Assembly (NCBI GenBank): GCA_963675055.2
Contig: CAXXJE010000001.1
Location: 434,001 to 498,000, forward strand
Direction of reading: 5' to 3'
Length of the DNA: 64,000 bases
DNA from: PGYT01 sp963675055
GTDB lineage: Bacteria; Bacteroidota; Ignavibacteria; Ignavibacteriales; Melioribacteraceae
Both the position numbers and the translations under genes were made by a program. Shown in pieces: positions 17,330 through 25,529 of this stretch (the stretch's first letter is position 1; the number at the start of each line of letters is the position of its first letter). The notes under the pieces were generated by a model. It was not told the DNA's origin, searched no databases, and worked only from the letters and a program-made list of their open reading frames with translations.

Positions 17330-18412
17330 TTATACTATTTTATTCCTGACAGATTTTTTTAGATTGAATATATAAGCAAGTATTTTCGCTACTGCTTTGT
17401 ACAACTCTTCGGGTATCGTATCCCCGATATCACATAACTTGTACAAGGCTCGTGCCAACTGTCTGTCCTCGTGCAACGGAACATTGTTTTCAGTGGCAAT
17501 TTTCTTAATTTTCTGCGCAAGACTGTCAACACCCTTGGCAACAACAATAGGTGCATTTGATTTTTTAGGATCATATTTGATGGCAACTGCAAAGTGAGTA
17601 GGATTGGTTACAACAACATCTGCAGTTGGAATTTCCTGCATCATCCTGTTTCTGGCTGCTTCAAACTGCTTACTTTTAATTTTCCCTTTAATAATTGGAT
17701 CACCCTCGGTTTGCTTGTTTTCTTCCTTAACTTCCTGCTTGGTCATCATCATATCCTTCTTAAACTTGAATTTTTGGAAGATAAAGTCGCCAATTGCGAG
17801 TATAGCAAACAATAATGCCACCTTCCAAATCAGTGTAAGTGCGCCGCTTATCATATGCTGAATTATTTCGGGAACGGTATAACTCACGAGATTAACTGAA
17901 TCAAGTATAAGGTCTTCCAAAATCACATATGATAATCCCGCGACTAAAATTAGTTTCAGCACCGATTTCAGAGCTTCTACATATGATTTTGAGGAAAAGA
18001 ATAATCTTTTTATTCCACTGATAATGTTGAACTTGTTCATTTTGGGCGCAAGAGCTTTAGGGGAGAGTTTTAGTCCCACCTGGCCAATATTAGCCGCCAA
18101 TGAGAAGAGAACTATACCCAAAAGGATAGGTGACATAGTGATAAAAAAGAATAGGATTGCTTTTGCGATATATAATTGAATTAAACTTGCATTTATTTCC
18201 AAGGTGTCAAGTGAACTGAATATGGTAGTTGCCATCCTTGAAACATTCTCTCCAATGAAATTTCTGGATAGATATAAGATCAGCATTCCGGATGTAAACA
18301 CTGAAAATGAGATAATTTCCTGGCTTTTAGCTACCTTACCTTCTTCTCTCTGTTTACCAAGTTTCCGGCCGGAGGCCTGTTCGGTTTTCTCTTGTCCTTC
18401 TTGTTCAGCCAT
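17330..18412 (-). CDS. flhB: Flagellar export switch protein FlhB
   Basis: Export-gate protein that switches substrate class from rod/hook to filament. The 360 residues start with the conserved basic stretch GQEKTEQASGRKLGKQREEG, have four membrane segments, and carry the autocleavage motif Asn270-Pro-Thr-His273 in VVTNPTHFAVAIKY. The cytoplasmic tail after it is of usual length. Its partner in the switch is FliK (25530). One base separates it from flhA, and none from fliR. Confidence 0.97.
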   Translation of the reverse strand: MAEQEGQEKTEQASGRKLGKQREEGKVAKSQEIISFSVFTSGMLILYLSRNFIGENVSRMATTIFSSLDTLEINASLIQLYIAKAILFFFITMSPILLGIVLFSLAANIGQVGLKLSPKALAPKMNKFNIISGIKRLFFSSKSYVEALKSVLKLILVAGLSYVILEDLILDSVNLVSYTVPEIIQHMISGALTLIWKVALLFAILAIGDFIFQKFKFKKDMMMTKQEVKEENKQTEGDPIIKGKIKSKQFEAARNRMMQEIPTADVVVTNPTHFAVAIKYDPKKSNAPIVVAKGVDSLAQKIKKIATENNVPLHEDRQLARALYKLCDIGDTIPEELYKAVAKILAYIFNLKKSVRNKIV

Positions 18413-19189
18413 TTAATTTCCCAGTGCGCTTACGAGTACATACATTTTGCTTTCAAATTCATACAGCAAATTCTTTACCACACTTACATACAACGGAATC
18501 AATAACGCAAGCATAAGAATACCTATGCCAAGTTTGAGCGGGTATGTAACGAAAAAAACCTGCATCTGAGGAATTATTTTGGCCAGAATACCTTCGCCAA
18601 TTTGTATCAGGAAATAAGAGACAAGAATTGGCGCTGCAATTTTGATCGCAATAACAAACACCGCACCGGAGTATTTTATCAGTAACTCCACTATTGTACC
18701 TTTCACAGCCACGGTTCCAAGAGGAACAATTGTCATTGATGCAGCAAGTGCCTGTATGATATAATGGTGCCCGTTTATAAGGAAAAATATCAGCATTGCA
18801 AGGAAATATATAACCTGACCAAGCACGTTTGTGGAGGAATCTTCCATAGGATTAAAAATTGTAGCCATTGCGAGACCAACCTGAAATCCGATAAGCTGCC
18901 CGGCAAATGAGATACCATGAAACACAAGATTCAATGTGAAACCAATTACCAAACCTGTGAGAATCTCTTTGAAACCGTTCAATGCCAGCCATCCGAGATC
19001 GTATTGAATTACAACGGCATCCTTATTCAACAAACTGAATAGGATGTAGGAAATAATAAAAGAAATGAAAATTTTAATTAAAACCGGTATTGCTTTATGA
19101 CCGTAAATCGGGGCTGTAGTCAGTGCGAAAAATATCCGTAGAAATATTAAAAAAATGAGAGTAAAATCGGTGATTAGAATATCGGTCAT
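18413..19189 (-). CDS. fliR: Flagellar export protein FliR
   Basis: Integral membrane subunit of the export channel (FliP-FliQ-FliR complex), 258 residues and about six membrane segments. The middle has FAGQLIGFQVGLAMATIFNPMEDSSTNVLGQ, the FliR family signature. It overlaps fliQ by four bases and abuts flhB. Confidence 0.96.
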   Translation of the reverse strand: MTDILITDFTLIFLIFLRIFFALTTAPIYGHKAIPVLIKIFISFIISYILFSLLNKDAVVIQYDLGWLALNGFKEILTGLVIGFTLNLVFHGISFAGQLIGFQVGLAMATIFNPMEDSSTNVLGQVIYFLAMLIFFLINGHHYIIQALAASMTIVPLGTVAVKGTIVELLIKYSGAVFVIAIKIAAPILVSYFLIQIGEGILAKIIPQMQVFFVTYPLKLGIGILMLALLIPLYVSVVKNLLYEFESKMYVLVSALGN

Positions 19190-19455
19190 TGTATAACAGC
19201 ATCAATTAAAGAAAAAACCTTGTGTGTAATTCCAATCATTTTTTCGATAATCCATGGAATAAGAAGAATAACAGTAACAGCCGTAAACAGAATTTTAGGC
19301 ACGAATGTCAATGTCATTTCCTGTATTGATGTAGCTGCCTGGAAAATCGAGATAACGATTCCGATAATCAGGGACGCACTTAAAATGGGGACCAGTATTG
19401 TAAATACTGTGTAAAATACCTCTGTTAAGAGTTCAACTACCATTTCTTCAGTCAT
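19186..19455 (-). CDS. fliQ: Flagellar export protein FliQ
   Basis: Small export-channel subunit of 89 residues with two membrane helices. ISIFQAATSIQEMTLTFVPK between the helices is the family signature. It shares one base with fliP and four with fliR. Confidence 0.96.
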   Translation of the reverse strand: MTEEMVVELLTEVFYTVFTILVPILSASLIIGIVISIFQAATSIQEMTLTFVPKILFTAVTVILLIPWIIEKMIGITHKVFSLIDAVIQ

Positions 19456-20213
19456 TACATAAAACTCCTTACCATGGATCCGATAACAAGATTCCAGCCA
19501 TCGACAAGCACAAACAGGAGTATTTTAAAGGGCAGAGAAATCATCATCGGGGGAATCATCATCATTCCCATTGACAGTAAAATACTTGAGATAATCATAT
19601 CAACCATTATAAACGGTACAAAAAGGAAGAATCCGATTATAAAACCGGTACGCAATTCACTTAAAACATAAGCAGGCACAAGTATATATGTCGGTAAATC
19701 GATCCTGTTTTCCGGCTGCTCCATTTGTGTCATACCGACAAACAGTTCAAGATCCTCATCTCGTACATGCGCGAACATGAATTCGCGAATCGGGCCAATT
19801 CCTTCATCGTATGCTTCTTCAACACCCATTTCACCATTGAACAAAGGTTGCAGCGCTTTCTCATTTACTTCAGACCAGGTCGGTGTCATTATAAAAAACG
19901 TAATAAACAGTGCTACCCCGGCCAGCAACTGACTCGGAGGCATTTGTTGAGTTCCGAGCGCATTTTTAAGAAAATGGAAAACTATAATTATTCTTAAATA
20001 AGCTGTAGTCATTATCATCAGAGAAGGAGCAAGTGACAATACCGTCATAAGCAGCAGTACTTGAAGAGTTACAGAAACGTCTTCAGGACTGTCGGCCGTG
20101 CCAATATCTATTCCAATTTTGGGAATTGGAATCGTAGTCTGCTGTGCTTCAATAGTGTTGAATAATGAGAATAATACTATCAGCAATGCAATTGTATACT
20201 TCACTTTTCTCAC
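19455..20213 (-). CDS. fliP: Flagellar export protein FliP
   Basis: Export-channel subunit, 252 residues. It has a cleavable signal peptide ending TIEAQ, as FliP proteins do, then MTAYLRIIIVFHFLKNALGTQQMPPSQLLAGVALF and the C-terminal DMIISSILLSMGMMMIPPMMISLPFKILLFVLVDGW; both are family hallmarks. Length is standard. Confidence 0.97.
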   Translation of the reverse strand: MRKVKYTIALLIVLFSLFNTIEAQQTTIPIPKIGIDIGTADSPEDVSVTLQVLLLMTVLSLAPSLMIMTTAYLRIIIVFHFLKNALGTQQMPPSQLLAGVALFITFFIMTPTWSEVNEKALQPLFNGEMGVEEAYDEGIGPIREFMFAHVRDEDLELFVGMTQMEQPENRIDLPTYILVPAYVLSELRTGFIIGFFLFVPFIMVDMIISSILLSMGMMMIPPMMISLPFKILLFVLVDGWNLVIGSMVRSFM

Positions 20214-20545
20214 TTCATGCCCAGGTTTTTCTTAAGCAATTCTCCGAAACTTGTGCCGGGCAAATTATCCTTTTCTTCAAACTGCTCATCATAATCGATT
20301 TCTTTAAGCAGTGAAATTGAGTTCTCACTTAAACCAACAACCAGTATTCTGTCCTTAACTTTAATTAGTGAGACGTACTTTTTCGGCATTATCGGCTGGG
20401 TTGAAATAACTTCAATACCATGTTTGGATGATGCCGCAGGTTTAATCCTGAATCCCTTTCGTTTTATAAAAAACAAAGCCGCATATAATAATGCGACAAT
20501 TAAAATAAGCGGGACAAAGGCCTGAAGAATCTCTAAGGTGCTCAT
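20210..20545 (-). CDS. fliO: FliO-like flagellar export accessory protein
   Basis: A 111-residue protein with one N-terminal membrane helix (FVPLILIVALLYAALFFI) and a small cytoplasmic domain (IEVISTQPIMPKKYVSLIKVKDRILVVGLSENSISLL), the pattern of FliO/FliZ. FliO helps assemble the FliP ring. It is between fliN and fliP with four-base overlaps on both sides, which strengthens a call that sequence alone would leave moderate. Confidence 0.87.
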   Translation of the reverse strand: MSTLEILQAFVPLILIVALLYAALFFIKRKGFRIKPAASSKHGIEVISTQPIMPKKYVSLIKVKDRILVVGLSENSISLLKEIDYDEQFEEKDNLPGTSFGELLKKNLGMK

Positions 20546-20979
20546 TTTTCAAGTCCGTTCAGAATATCCTGCGAGTTGTCCAGGTTGGTAATCCTAATTC
20601 CGAAATGTTTGTCTATTACTACAACCTCGCCCTCAGCAATTTTCTTGTTGTTGACGAAAATATCTACCGGCTCACTTGCCATTTTATCCAGCTCAATCAC
20701 GTAGCCGCGTTCAAGTTCAAGGATGTCCTTTATTTTCATTTTTGTTCTGCCGAGTTCGATATACAGATTCAGATACAGATCCTGCAGGAAATCAAGTTTA
20801 TCCATTGAGGACGAGCCTCTTGTGGTTGCTTCATCGAATTCTTCGAAATCGGCAACTGCGCCGGTAACCGGTGCACCACTGTTGATATTGTCGGGATTCG
20901 AGAATGATTCGGGACCTGTACTTAATCCGTTATCATCTGATGATGCATTATCTTCAAGATTGTTTAATTCGTCTGACAT
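20542..20979 (-). CDS. fliN: Flagellar motor switch protein FliN
   Basis: C-ring subunit, 145 residues. The first 60 are an acidic, Ser/Asn-rich extension; residues about 65-145 are the SpoA-type FliN domain (LYIELGRTKMKIKDILELERGYVIELDKMASEPVDIFVNNKKIAEGEVVVID). It acts with FliM and FliG in direction switching. It follows fliM after 21 bases. Confidence 0.95.
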   Translation of the reverse strand: MSDELNNLEDNASSDDNGLSTGPESFSNPDNINSGAPVTGAVADFEEFDEATTRGSSSMDKLDFLQDLYLNLYIELGRTKMKIKDILELERGYVIELDKMASEPVDIFVNNKKIAEGEVVVIDKHFGIRITNLDNSQDILNGLEK

Positions 20980-21000
20980 TATTTATCCCACGATCTTTTA

Positions 21001-21972
21001 TTAAAATACTTTATGAGTTATTTTCACGGCTTTTTTACTGTTGGACACACCAACTTTGCCGTAAAACATTGTTTTCTGTTCCATCTTTGCTTTAATTTCA
21101 TCACTTAATTTAGTATCAAGCTTAATTATGTCCCCTTTTTGTAATTCCGTCAGTTCTTTCATTGTTATTTGAGCTTTTCCAAATTCAAATACCAGGGGAA
21201 CGAGCGCTTCATACAGTTTGTTCGATATTATCTCCTGCGAGGTTGTGCCTTTGTATTTCGCAGGTCTGATTGAAGACAGCTTTTGTGAAGATAGCTTAGC
21301 CAGAATAGTATCGAATGCATAAGTGGCAAAGCAAATATTCATTAAAAACGATTTTTCACCAAAACCAATTTCAAAAGACACCAGAAGTACGGATTCACTA
21401 GGACTGGTAATCTGCGCAAAATCAACATCAGGCTCGAATCGTTCAACAATAAACTCGTACTCGTCAATCATCTGCCAGGATTTTTTCAAATCCTGCATAA
21501 TTCTTTCAACAACAACACCGATTATTTTCTGCTCAATTGGAGTGATAATGTTATTTTGCTTAAGTCCATTTCCCTCACCACCCAGCAAACGTTCAACAAG
21601 TGTGATTGCCAGGTCAGGACTCAGTTCAAGAATAGCTTTTATGTCGGTATCTTCAATTTCGAAAGTAAAAAGGCAGGCCGGATTCGGAACAGAGAGTACA
21701 TATTCGGAATAGTAAATCTGGTCAACACTTGTAACATTAATATTTACAATTGTCTGAAGCTTAGATACAAGAAAAGAACTGAGACTCTCCGAAAAGCTCT
21801 CATGAATATTCCTCATTGTCCTGAGCTGATTTTTTGAAATTCTGTTCGGCAGCCTGAAATCGAACGGGATTACTTCTTTATCCGACATCGCCCCGCTGCC
21901 GCTGCTGTCCTTACCGCTCTTAACATTATTAAGGAGCTGATCTATTTCCGATTGTGATAATAGTTCTGCCAT
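21001..21972 (-). CDS. fliM: Flagellar motor switch protein FliM
   Basis: C-ring subunit of 323 residues that binds phosphorylated CheY. The N-terminal peptide ELLSQSEIDQLLNNV is the CheY-binding motif. The middle CheC-like domain starts with DFRLPNRISKNQLRTMRNIHE, and the C-terminal SpoA domain contains MKELTELQKGDIIKLDTKL. The intact peptide shows that the motor should respond to one or both CheY proteins coded at 39347-40099. Confidence 0.97.
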   Translation of the reverse strand: MAELLSQSEIDQLLNNVKSGKDSSGSGAMSDKEVIPFDFRLPNRISKNQLRTMRNIHESFSESLSSFLVSKLQTIVNINVTSVDQIYYSEYVLSVPNPACLFTFEIEDTDIKAILELSPDLAITLVERLLGGEGNGLKQNNIITPIEQKIIGVVVERIMQDLKKSWQMIDEYEFIVERFEPDVDFAQITSPSESVLLVSFEIGFGEKSFLMNICFATYAFDTILAKLSSQKLSSIRPAKYKGTTSQEIISNKLYEALVPLVFEFGKAQITMKELTELQKGDIIKLDTKLSDEIKAKMEQKTMFYGKVGVSNSKKAVKITHKVF

Positions 21973-21973
21973 T

Positions 21974-22492
21974 TTAGTTCAATATATATTTACTGAAATA
22001 AATTCGGTTAACCTGCAAATCAGGCAAATACTGCGATACCTGATTTTTAATTTCGGCACGAAGCGTATCCTTATAACTATTATTACTAAGTTCACCAACC
22101 GATTTGCTAGACAGGATTGATAAAATCAAATCTTTAACAAGAATACTTTTTGTTTCCATTTCCTTCTTATTTTCTTCCGATCCCAGATCGAATGCTAAAG
22201 AAGAAAGCAGAAGTTGTTCGCCGGTTGTGTGAGCCGGATTAACAATAATATCGTCTATTGTATAAAGATACTTGCCGAATTCCGATGCTGCGGCTTCATT
22301 CGAATGTCCCGCGCTGTCAATTGCTCCCAGATCGCCTAAAACAGCCTCATGCTTGAACTGTTCTTCAAATTTGTCTAAAAGTATATTTGCTGTTATGAAA
22401 TAAACAACAACAAGCTGGACAACAAATACAGGCAATCCAATTATAAAAATTTTCATACTTGATGAACCTTGTGATTTTTCTTCATCTGCCAT
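21974..22492 (-). CDS. fliL: Flagellar basal-body-associated protein FliL
   Basis: Stator-associated single-pass membrane protein, 172 residues. It has a short cytoplasmic N-terminus, one membrane helix (about 15-37) and a periplasmic stomatin-like domain (YLYTIDDIIVNPAHTTGEQLLLSSLAFDLGS, typical of FliL) ending with VNRIYFSKYILN. It is the first gene of the fliL-to-flhG run and has a sigma-54-like promoter about 30 bases upstream. Confidence 0.94.
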   Translation of the reverse strand: MADEEKSQGSSSMKIFIIGLPVFVVQLVVVYFITANILLDKFEEQFKHEAVLGDLGAIDSAGHSNEAAASEFGKYLYTIDDIIVNPAHTTGEQLLLSSLAFDLGSEENKKEMETKSILVKDLILSILSSKSVGELSNNSYKDTLRAEIKNQVSQYLPDLQVNRIYFSKYILN

Positions 22493-22521
22493 ACTTATCT
22501 CATACTTTTTTAGGTTTTATT

Positions 22522-22537
22522 TCCAATTGTTATGCCA
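22522..22537 (-). promoter_or_regulatory. Sigma-54-like promoter of the fliL operon
   Basis: Minus-strand TGGCA-N6-TTGGA, with GG-N10-GG spacing, 30 bases before the fliL ATG. The GC of the consensus -12 element is GG here. It matches the other three sites in the window. Confidence 0.5.
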
Positions 22538-22617
22538 TTAATAAAGTCTGTTTTTAGCCATTAAAGGTGATTTTTGCTGAAGGGAGTGGCTAATATTATG
22601 CAGTTGGTTGAATAGAT

Positions 22618-22647
22618 AAAAAAAGGGAGAGCATCCGTGCTCTCCCC
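22618..22647 (-). terminator. Rho-independent terminator after flgE
   Basis: On the minus strand a nine-pair stem, GGGAGAGCA against TGCTCTCCC with a four-base loop, is followed by seven T. It lies about 30 bases after the flgE stop and closes the flgB-to-flgE operon before fliL. Confidence 0.92.
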
Positions 22648-22676
22648 AACTGTTCGATGACTGGATTTATCAGGAA

Positions 22677-24344
22677 TTATCTGATAAGATTGGTTATTTC
22701 CTGAAGAAGTGAATCTGCGGTAGTTATTACCCTGGCATTTGCCTGGAATCCTCGCTGAGACACTATCATCCTGGTGAATTCCTCGGATAAATCGACATTC
22801 GACTGTTCCAGAGCACCCGATTGAACTGTGGTGCTTGAATCTTCACCTAATTCCGCTATTCGCGGTTCACCTGCGTTTGCGTATGCTGAATACATACTAT
22901 CGCCCTGGCTGATTAAACCATTAAGGTTGGGGAAAGTTGCTACCATAACCTGAGCAAGGGTTCGGGAATTTCCGTTTGTGAAAATACCCTCTATGTTGCC
23001 GTACTGGTCAATGTTTATGTTTGATAATGAGGCACTGGCTGATCCGTCCTGGCTTAAAGCCGAAACAACGGAACTTGATGATGTTTGAGTTACACCACTG
23101 AAACCTTCACCGAAATCCAGGTTGATATTTACCGGACTTGCACCGCTGCTCGGTGTAAACTTGAATGAAGGATCGTTCGGTGAAATATTTGCTGAGTCCA
23201 ATGTACCGTCAGCGTTGAATAATACCGTTCCGTATTTATGAACTTCTGATCCCGATTCTGTGCTTGTACCAGGAATTTGTGCATGCCAAGCCCACTGGTT
23301 GTCGCCGATTTTCGAATAGCTTAAAGTAATCTGATGAGCTGTACCAAGTGAATCAAATACGGTTACCGAACCGCTGACGAGGTTAACGTCTCTGTTTCCG
23401 TCTGCTGCCGAGCTAAGAGCACTGGTTTCATTATTGTTGGTCATTTCTGTGAGATCGTAGGTAAATAATAATTCTCCCGGAGGTGTTCCCTGTGTACTTG
23501 AAATCTGGTTTATAGCGCCGTCAAACAATGCCAGTGAAGCAGCATCCAGCTTATAATCGCCGCTACCATCGTCTGCGAATGTTACGTCAATTCCTGTTGC
23601 GTCACTATCAACAACTGTTCCGTCACTATCCAATAATTCCCATGTGATAGTGTAATCGTTAGCAGCGGTATTTGTATATGTCAATTTGAAATCGAATTCT
23701 TCACCGTAAATATTGTATACATTAGTATGAGTAACGTCATCATCACCATCTTTCAGGTTTCCTCTTACAATTACTTCTTCAGTTCTGGTTAAGTCGGAAT
23801 CACTCTGAAGGTTACCGCCCCAGAATATATTTTCCGTAGCCTCAGCAGGCAGTTTGAGACTTGTATCAATTACGATATTTTCAAGATTGTTACCAGGTGC
23901 TACATCACCTTCGTCGTTTGCAACTTTACCCTGTACAATTGCTCCGTTCTGCGAACTTACAAGTGCGCCGTTAGCGTCAAAAGTAAATGCACCGGCTCTT
24001 GAATAGAATCTTTCACCGTTGCTTTCAAGAACAAAAAGACCCGGACCCTGAAGAGCCATATCTGTTGTGATACCGGTTCTTTCGAATGTACCCTGATTCC
24101 AGTTCCTGTCGATTGAATTAACTTTCATACCAAGACCAACCTGGAATGAGTTAGTACCACCAGAAGATTCGGTTGGATTTGTTCCAGCTTTAACGAACTG
24201 ATTGAAAGTGTCGCTGAATGTTACTCGGGAACCTTTATAGCCTATTGTATTGACGTTGGCAATGTTATTACCTATAACATCCATCATGGATTGATGATTC
24301 ATTAAGCCTGAAACGCCTGAGAAAAGTGAATTAAGAAGTGCCAT
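22677..24344 (-). CDS. flgE: Flagellar hook protein FlgE
   Basis: Hook subunit. The 555-residue product has the N-terminal SLFSGVSGLMNHQSMMDVIGNNIANVNTIGYKGS motif and the C-terminal SNVDLSEEFTRMIVSQRGFQANARVITTADSLLQEI motif. At 555 residues it is longer than Salmonella FlgE (403), with an expanded, Asp/Ser/Thr-rich middle (about 170-380). A strong ribosome binding site (AGGAGG) lies seven bases before the ATG. The 102-base gap upstream holds a G+C-rich hairpin, unusual in this tightly packed operon. Confidence 0.97.
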   Translation of the reverse strand: MALLNSLFSGVSGLMNHQSMMDVIGNNIANVNTIGYKGSRVTFSDTFNQFVKAGTNPTESSGGTNSFQVGLGMKVNSIDRNWNQGTFERTGITTDMALQGPGLFVLESNGERFYSRAGAFTFDANGALVSSQNGAIVQGKVANDEGDVAPGNNLENIVIDTSLKLPAEATENIFWGGNLQSDSDLTRTEEVIVRGNLKDGDDDVTHTNVYNIYGEEFDFKLTYTNTAANDYTITWELLDSDGTVVDSDATGIDVTFADDGSGDYKLDAASLALFDGAINQISSTQGTPPGELLFTYDLTEMTNNNETSALSSAADGNRDVNLVSGSVTVFDSLGTAHQITLSYSKIGDNQWAWHAQIPGTSTESGSEVHKYGTVLFNADGTLDSANISPNDPSFKFTPSSGASPVNINLDFGEGFSGVTQTSSSSVVSALSQDGSASASLSNINIDQYGNIEGIFTNGNSRTLAQVMVATFPNLNGLISQGDSMYSAYANAGEPRIAELGEDSSTTVQSGALEQSNVDLSEEFTRMIVSQRGFQANARVITTADSLLQEITNLIR

Positions 24345-24401
24345 TATAACCTCCTAAGGATTTAATTTAAATTGATCCGGCGTCAGTCGGTCGGCCGAAT
24401 C

Positions 24402-24429
24402 CGGAGCGTCCTTGGAAGGTCCCGCTCCG
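24402..24429 (-). other. G+C-rich hairpin in the leader of flgE
   Basis: Inverted repeat CGGAGCG/CGCTCCG with a 14-base spacer, next to an 8-base palindrome TCGGCCGA (24391-24398). There is no T tract, so it is not an ordinary terminator. It lies 58-85 bases before the flgE ATG and could set flgE mRNA stability or partial termination. Confidence 0.5.
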
Positions 24430-24446
24430 TATATGTTAATTAAAAT

Positions 24447-24821
24447 TTACGCGAACACTACACTGTCAATGTTCGTAAATACATTTTCTTTGCTTTCTGT
24501 TACATCCATCGCCGTTATTATTGTCTTGTTCGGAACATTTACGATGAATGCCGTGTCGTTCATCATTACAAGCGAGTCTTTCGAGCCTTTGGATTGCGCC
24601 CGCTCAACTGCTTCCTGTATCTTATTCAACTCTGCATCGTTTAATTGAATATTTCTTGATTCCAATCTCTTCATCGCATGGGATGATAATTTAACTTTGT
24701 CAAGTTCGCGGCTGAATATCTCGTCGAAGTTGGATTTAACCGTTCCCGACGGCGGCCTGTAACCTTTCGCGTCTCCCGTAATGGGTACAAATGGTACTTT
24801 GATTCCGTTTACTTCAGCCAT
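24447..24821 (-). CDS. Flagellar operon protein of the TIGR02530 type
   Basis: A 124-residue cytoplasmic protein resembling the uncharacterised flagellar operon protein found between flgD and flgE in many bacteria. Helical middle LSSHAMKRLESRNIQLNDAELNKIQEAVERAQSKG is typical, followed by a strand-rich end (DSLVMMNDTAFIVNVPNKTIITAM). Its function is not established; position suggests an early hook role. It sits five bases after flgD. Confidence 0.85.
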   Translation of the reverse strand: MAEVNGIKVPFVPITGDAKGYRPPSGTVKSNFDEIFSRELDKVKLSSHAMKRLESRNIQLNDAELNKIQEAVERAQSKGSKDSLVMMNDTAFIVNVPNKTIITAMDVTESKENVFTNIDSVVFA

Positions 24822-24826
24822 TTTGA

Positions 24827-25519
24827 TTATCCTTCATCCGGATTAAAAATTTCAGTTATCTGTGCTACACTGTAAGCGACATTTCCAATCATCAGCATCG
24901 TACCCTCTTCCGTGAACTTAATTCCGCCTATCGTACCAACTAAATAATTATCTACTGTCATGTCTGTTCCGTTCGTCGATGTTGCCGCTACTTCAAATGT
25001 GTAATTACCAATTCCTACTTTGCTACCATTATTATCGGTAAAATCCCACGAGAGTTTAGAGTCACCCTCAGTTTTTTTATCGGGAGTTACAGTATTTACC
25101 AGATTTCCGTACTCATCGTAAATTTTTATTGTTAATTCACTGGCATCCGCAGGGAGTGTATAACCGAGATCGACACTATCCTGTCCATTATACGTAATCG
25201 CATTTGTTGTAAGCTTCACATCCTTACCGATAAGAGTTGCCGACATGGTATTGTTTATCGATTGTGTCAGATAGTAATTGGCGTCAATACTGTTTGTCAC
25301 ATTCTCATTCAGATTCGATAATTGCTCAAGCGATGAAAACTGTGCAAGCTGAGATGCATATTCATTACTTTCCATCGGATTCAGCGGATCCTGGTATTTA
25401 AGCTGTGTAATCATTAGCTTCAGAAAATCATCCTTACCAAGCTCTGATTTTCCTGTCCCTTCGGTTGAATTAGCTGAACCAGTAAATTGTGATCCTAAAA
25501 TGCTTGAAATGTCTGACAT
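24827..25519 (-). CDS. flgD: Flagellar hook cap protein FlgD
   Basis: Scaffold that caps the growing hook, 230 residues. The N-terminal region contains GKDDFLKLMITQLKYQDPLNPMESNEYASQLAQFSSLEQL, the clear FlgD signature. The C-terminal part holds a FlgD Ig-like/tudor region (LTIKIYDEYGNLVNT, SWDFTDNNGSKVGIGNYTFEV). It lies between fliK and the hook genes. Confidence 0.96.
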   Translation of the reverse strand: MSDISSILGSQFTGSANSTEGTGKSELGKDDFLKLMITQLKYQDPLNPMESNEYASQLAQFSSLEQLSNLNENVTNSIDANYYLTQSINNTMSATLIGKDVKLTTNAITYNGQDSVDLGYTLPADASELTIKIYDEYGNLVNTVTPDKKTEGDSKLSWDFTDNNGSKVGIGNYTFEVAATSTNGTDMTVDNYLVGTIGGIKFTEEGTMLMIGNVAYSVAQITEIFNPDEG

Positions 25520-25529
25520 AATTTTTCTC

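Noticed and set aside
22587..22598. 12-base identity TGGCTAATATTA, also on the minus strand at the end of flhG (13339-13350)
   Set aside because: The second copy is simply the coding sequence for the FlhG end; identity of 12 A+T-rich bases can be chance.
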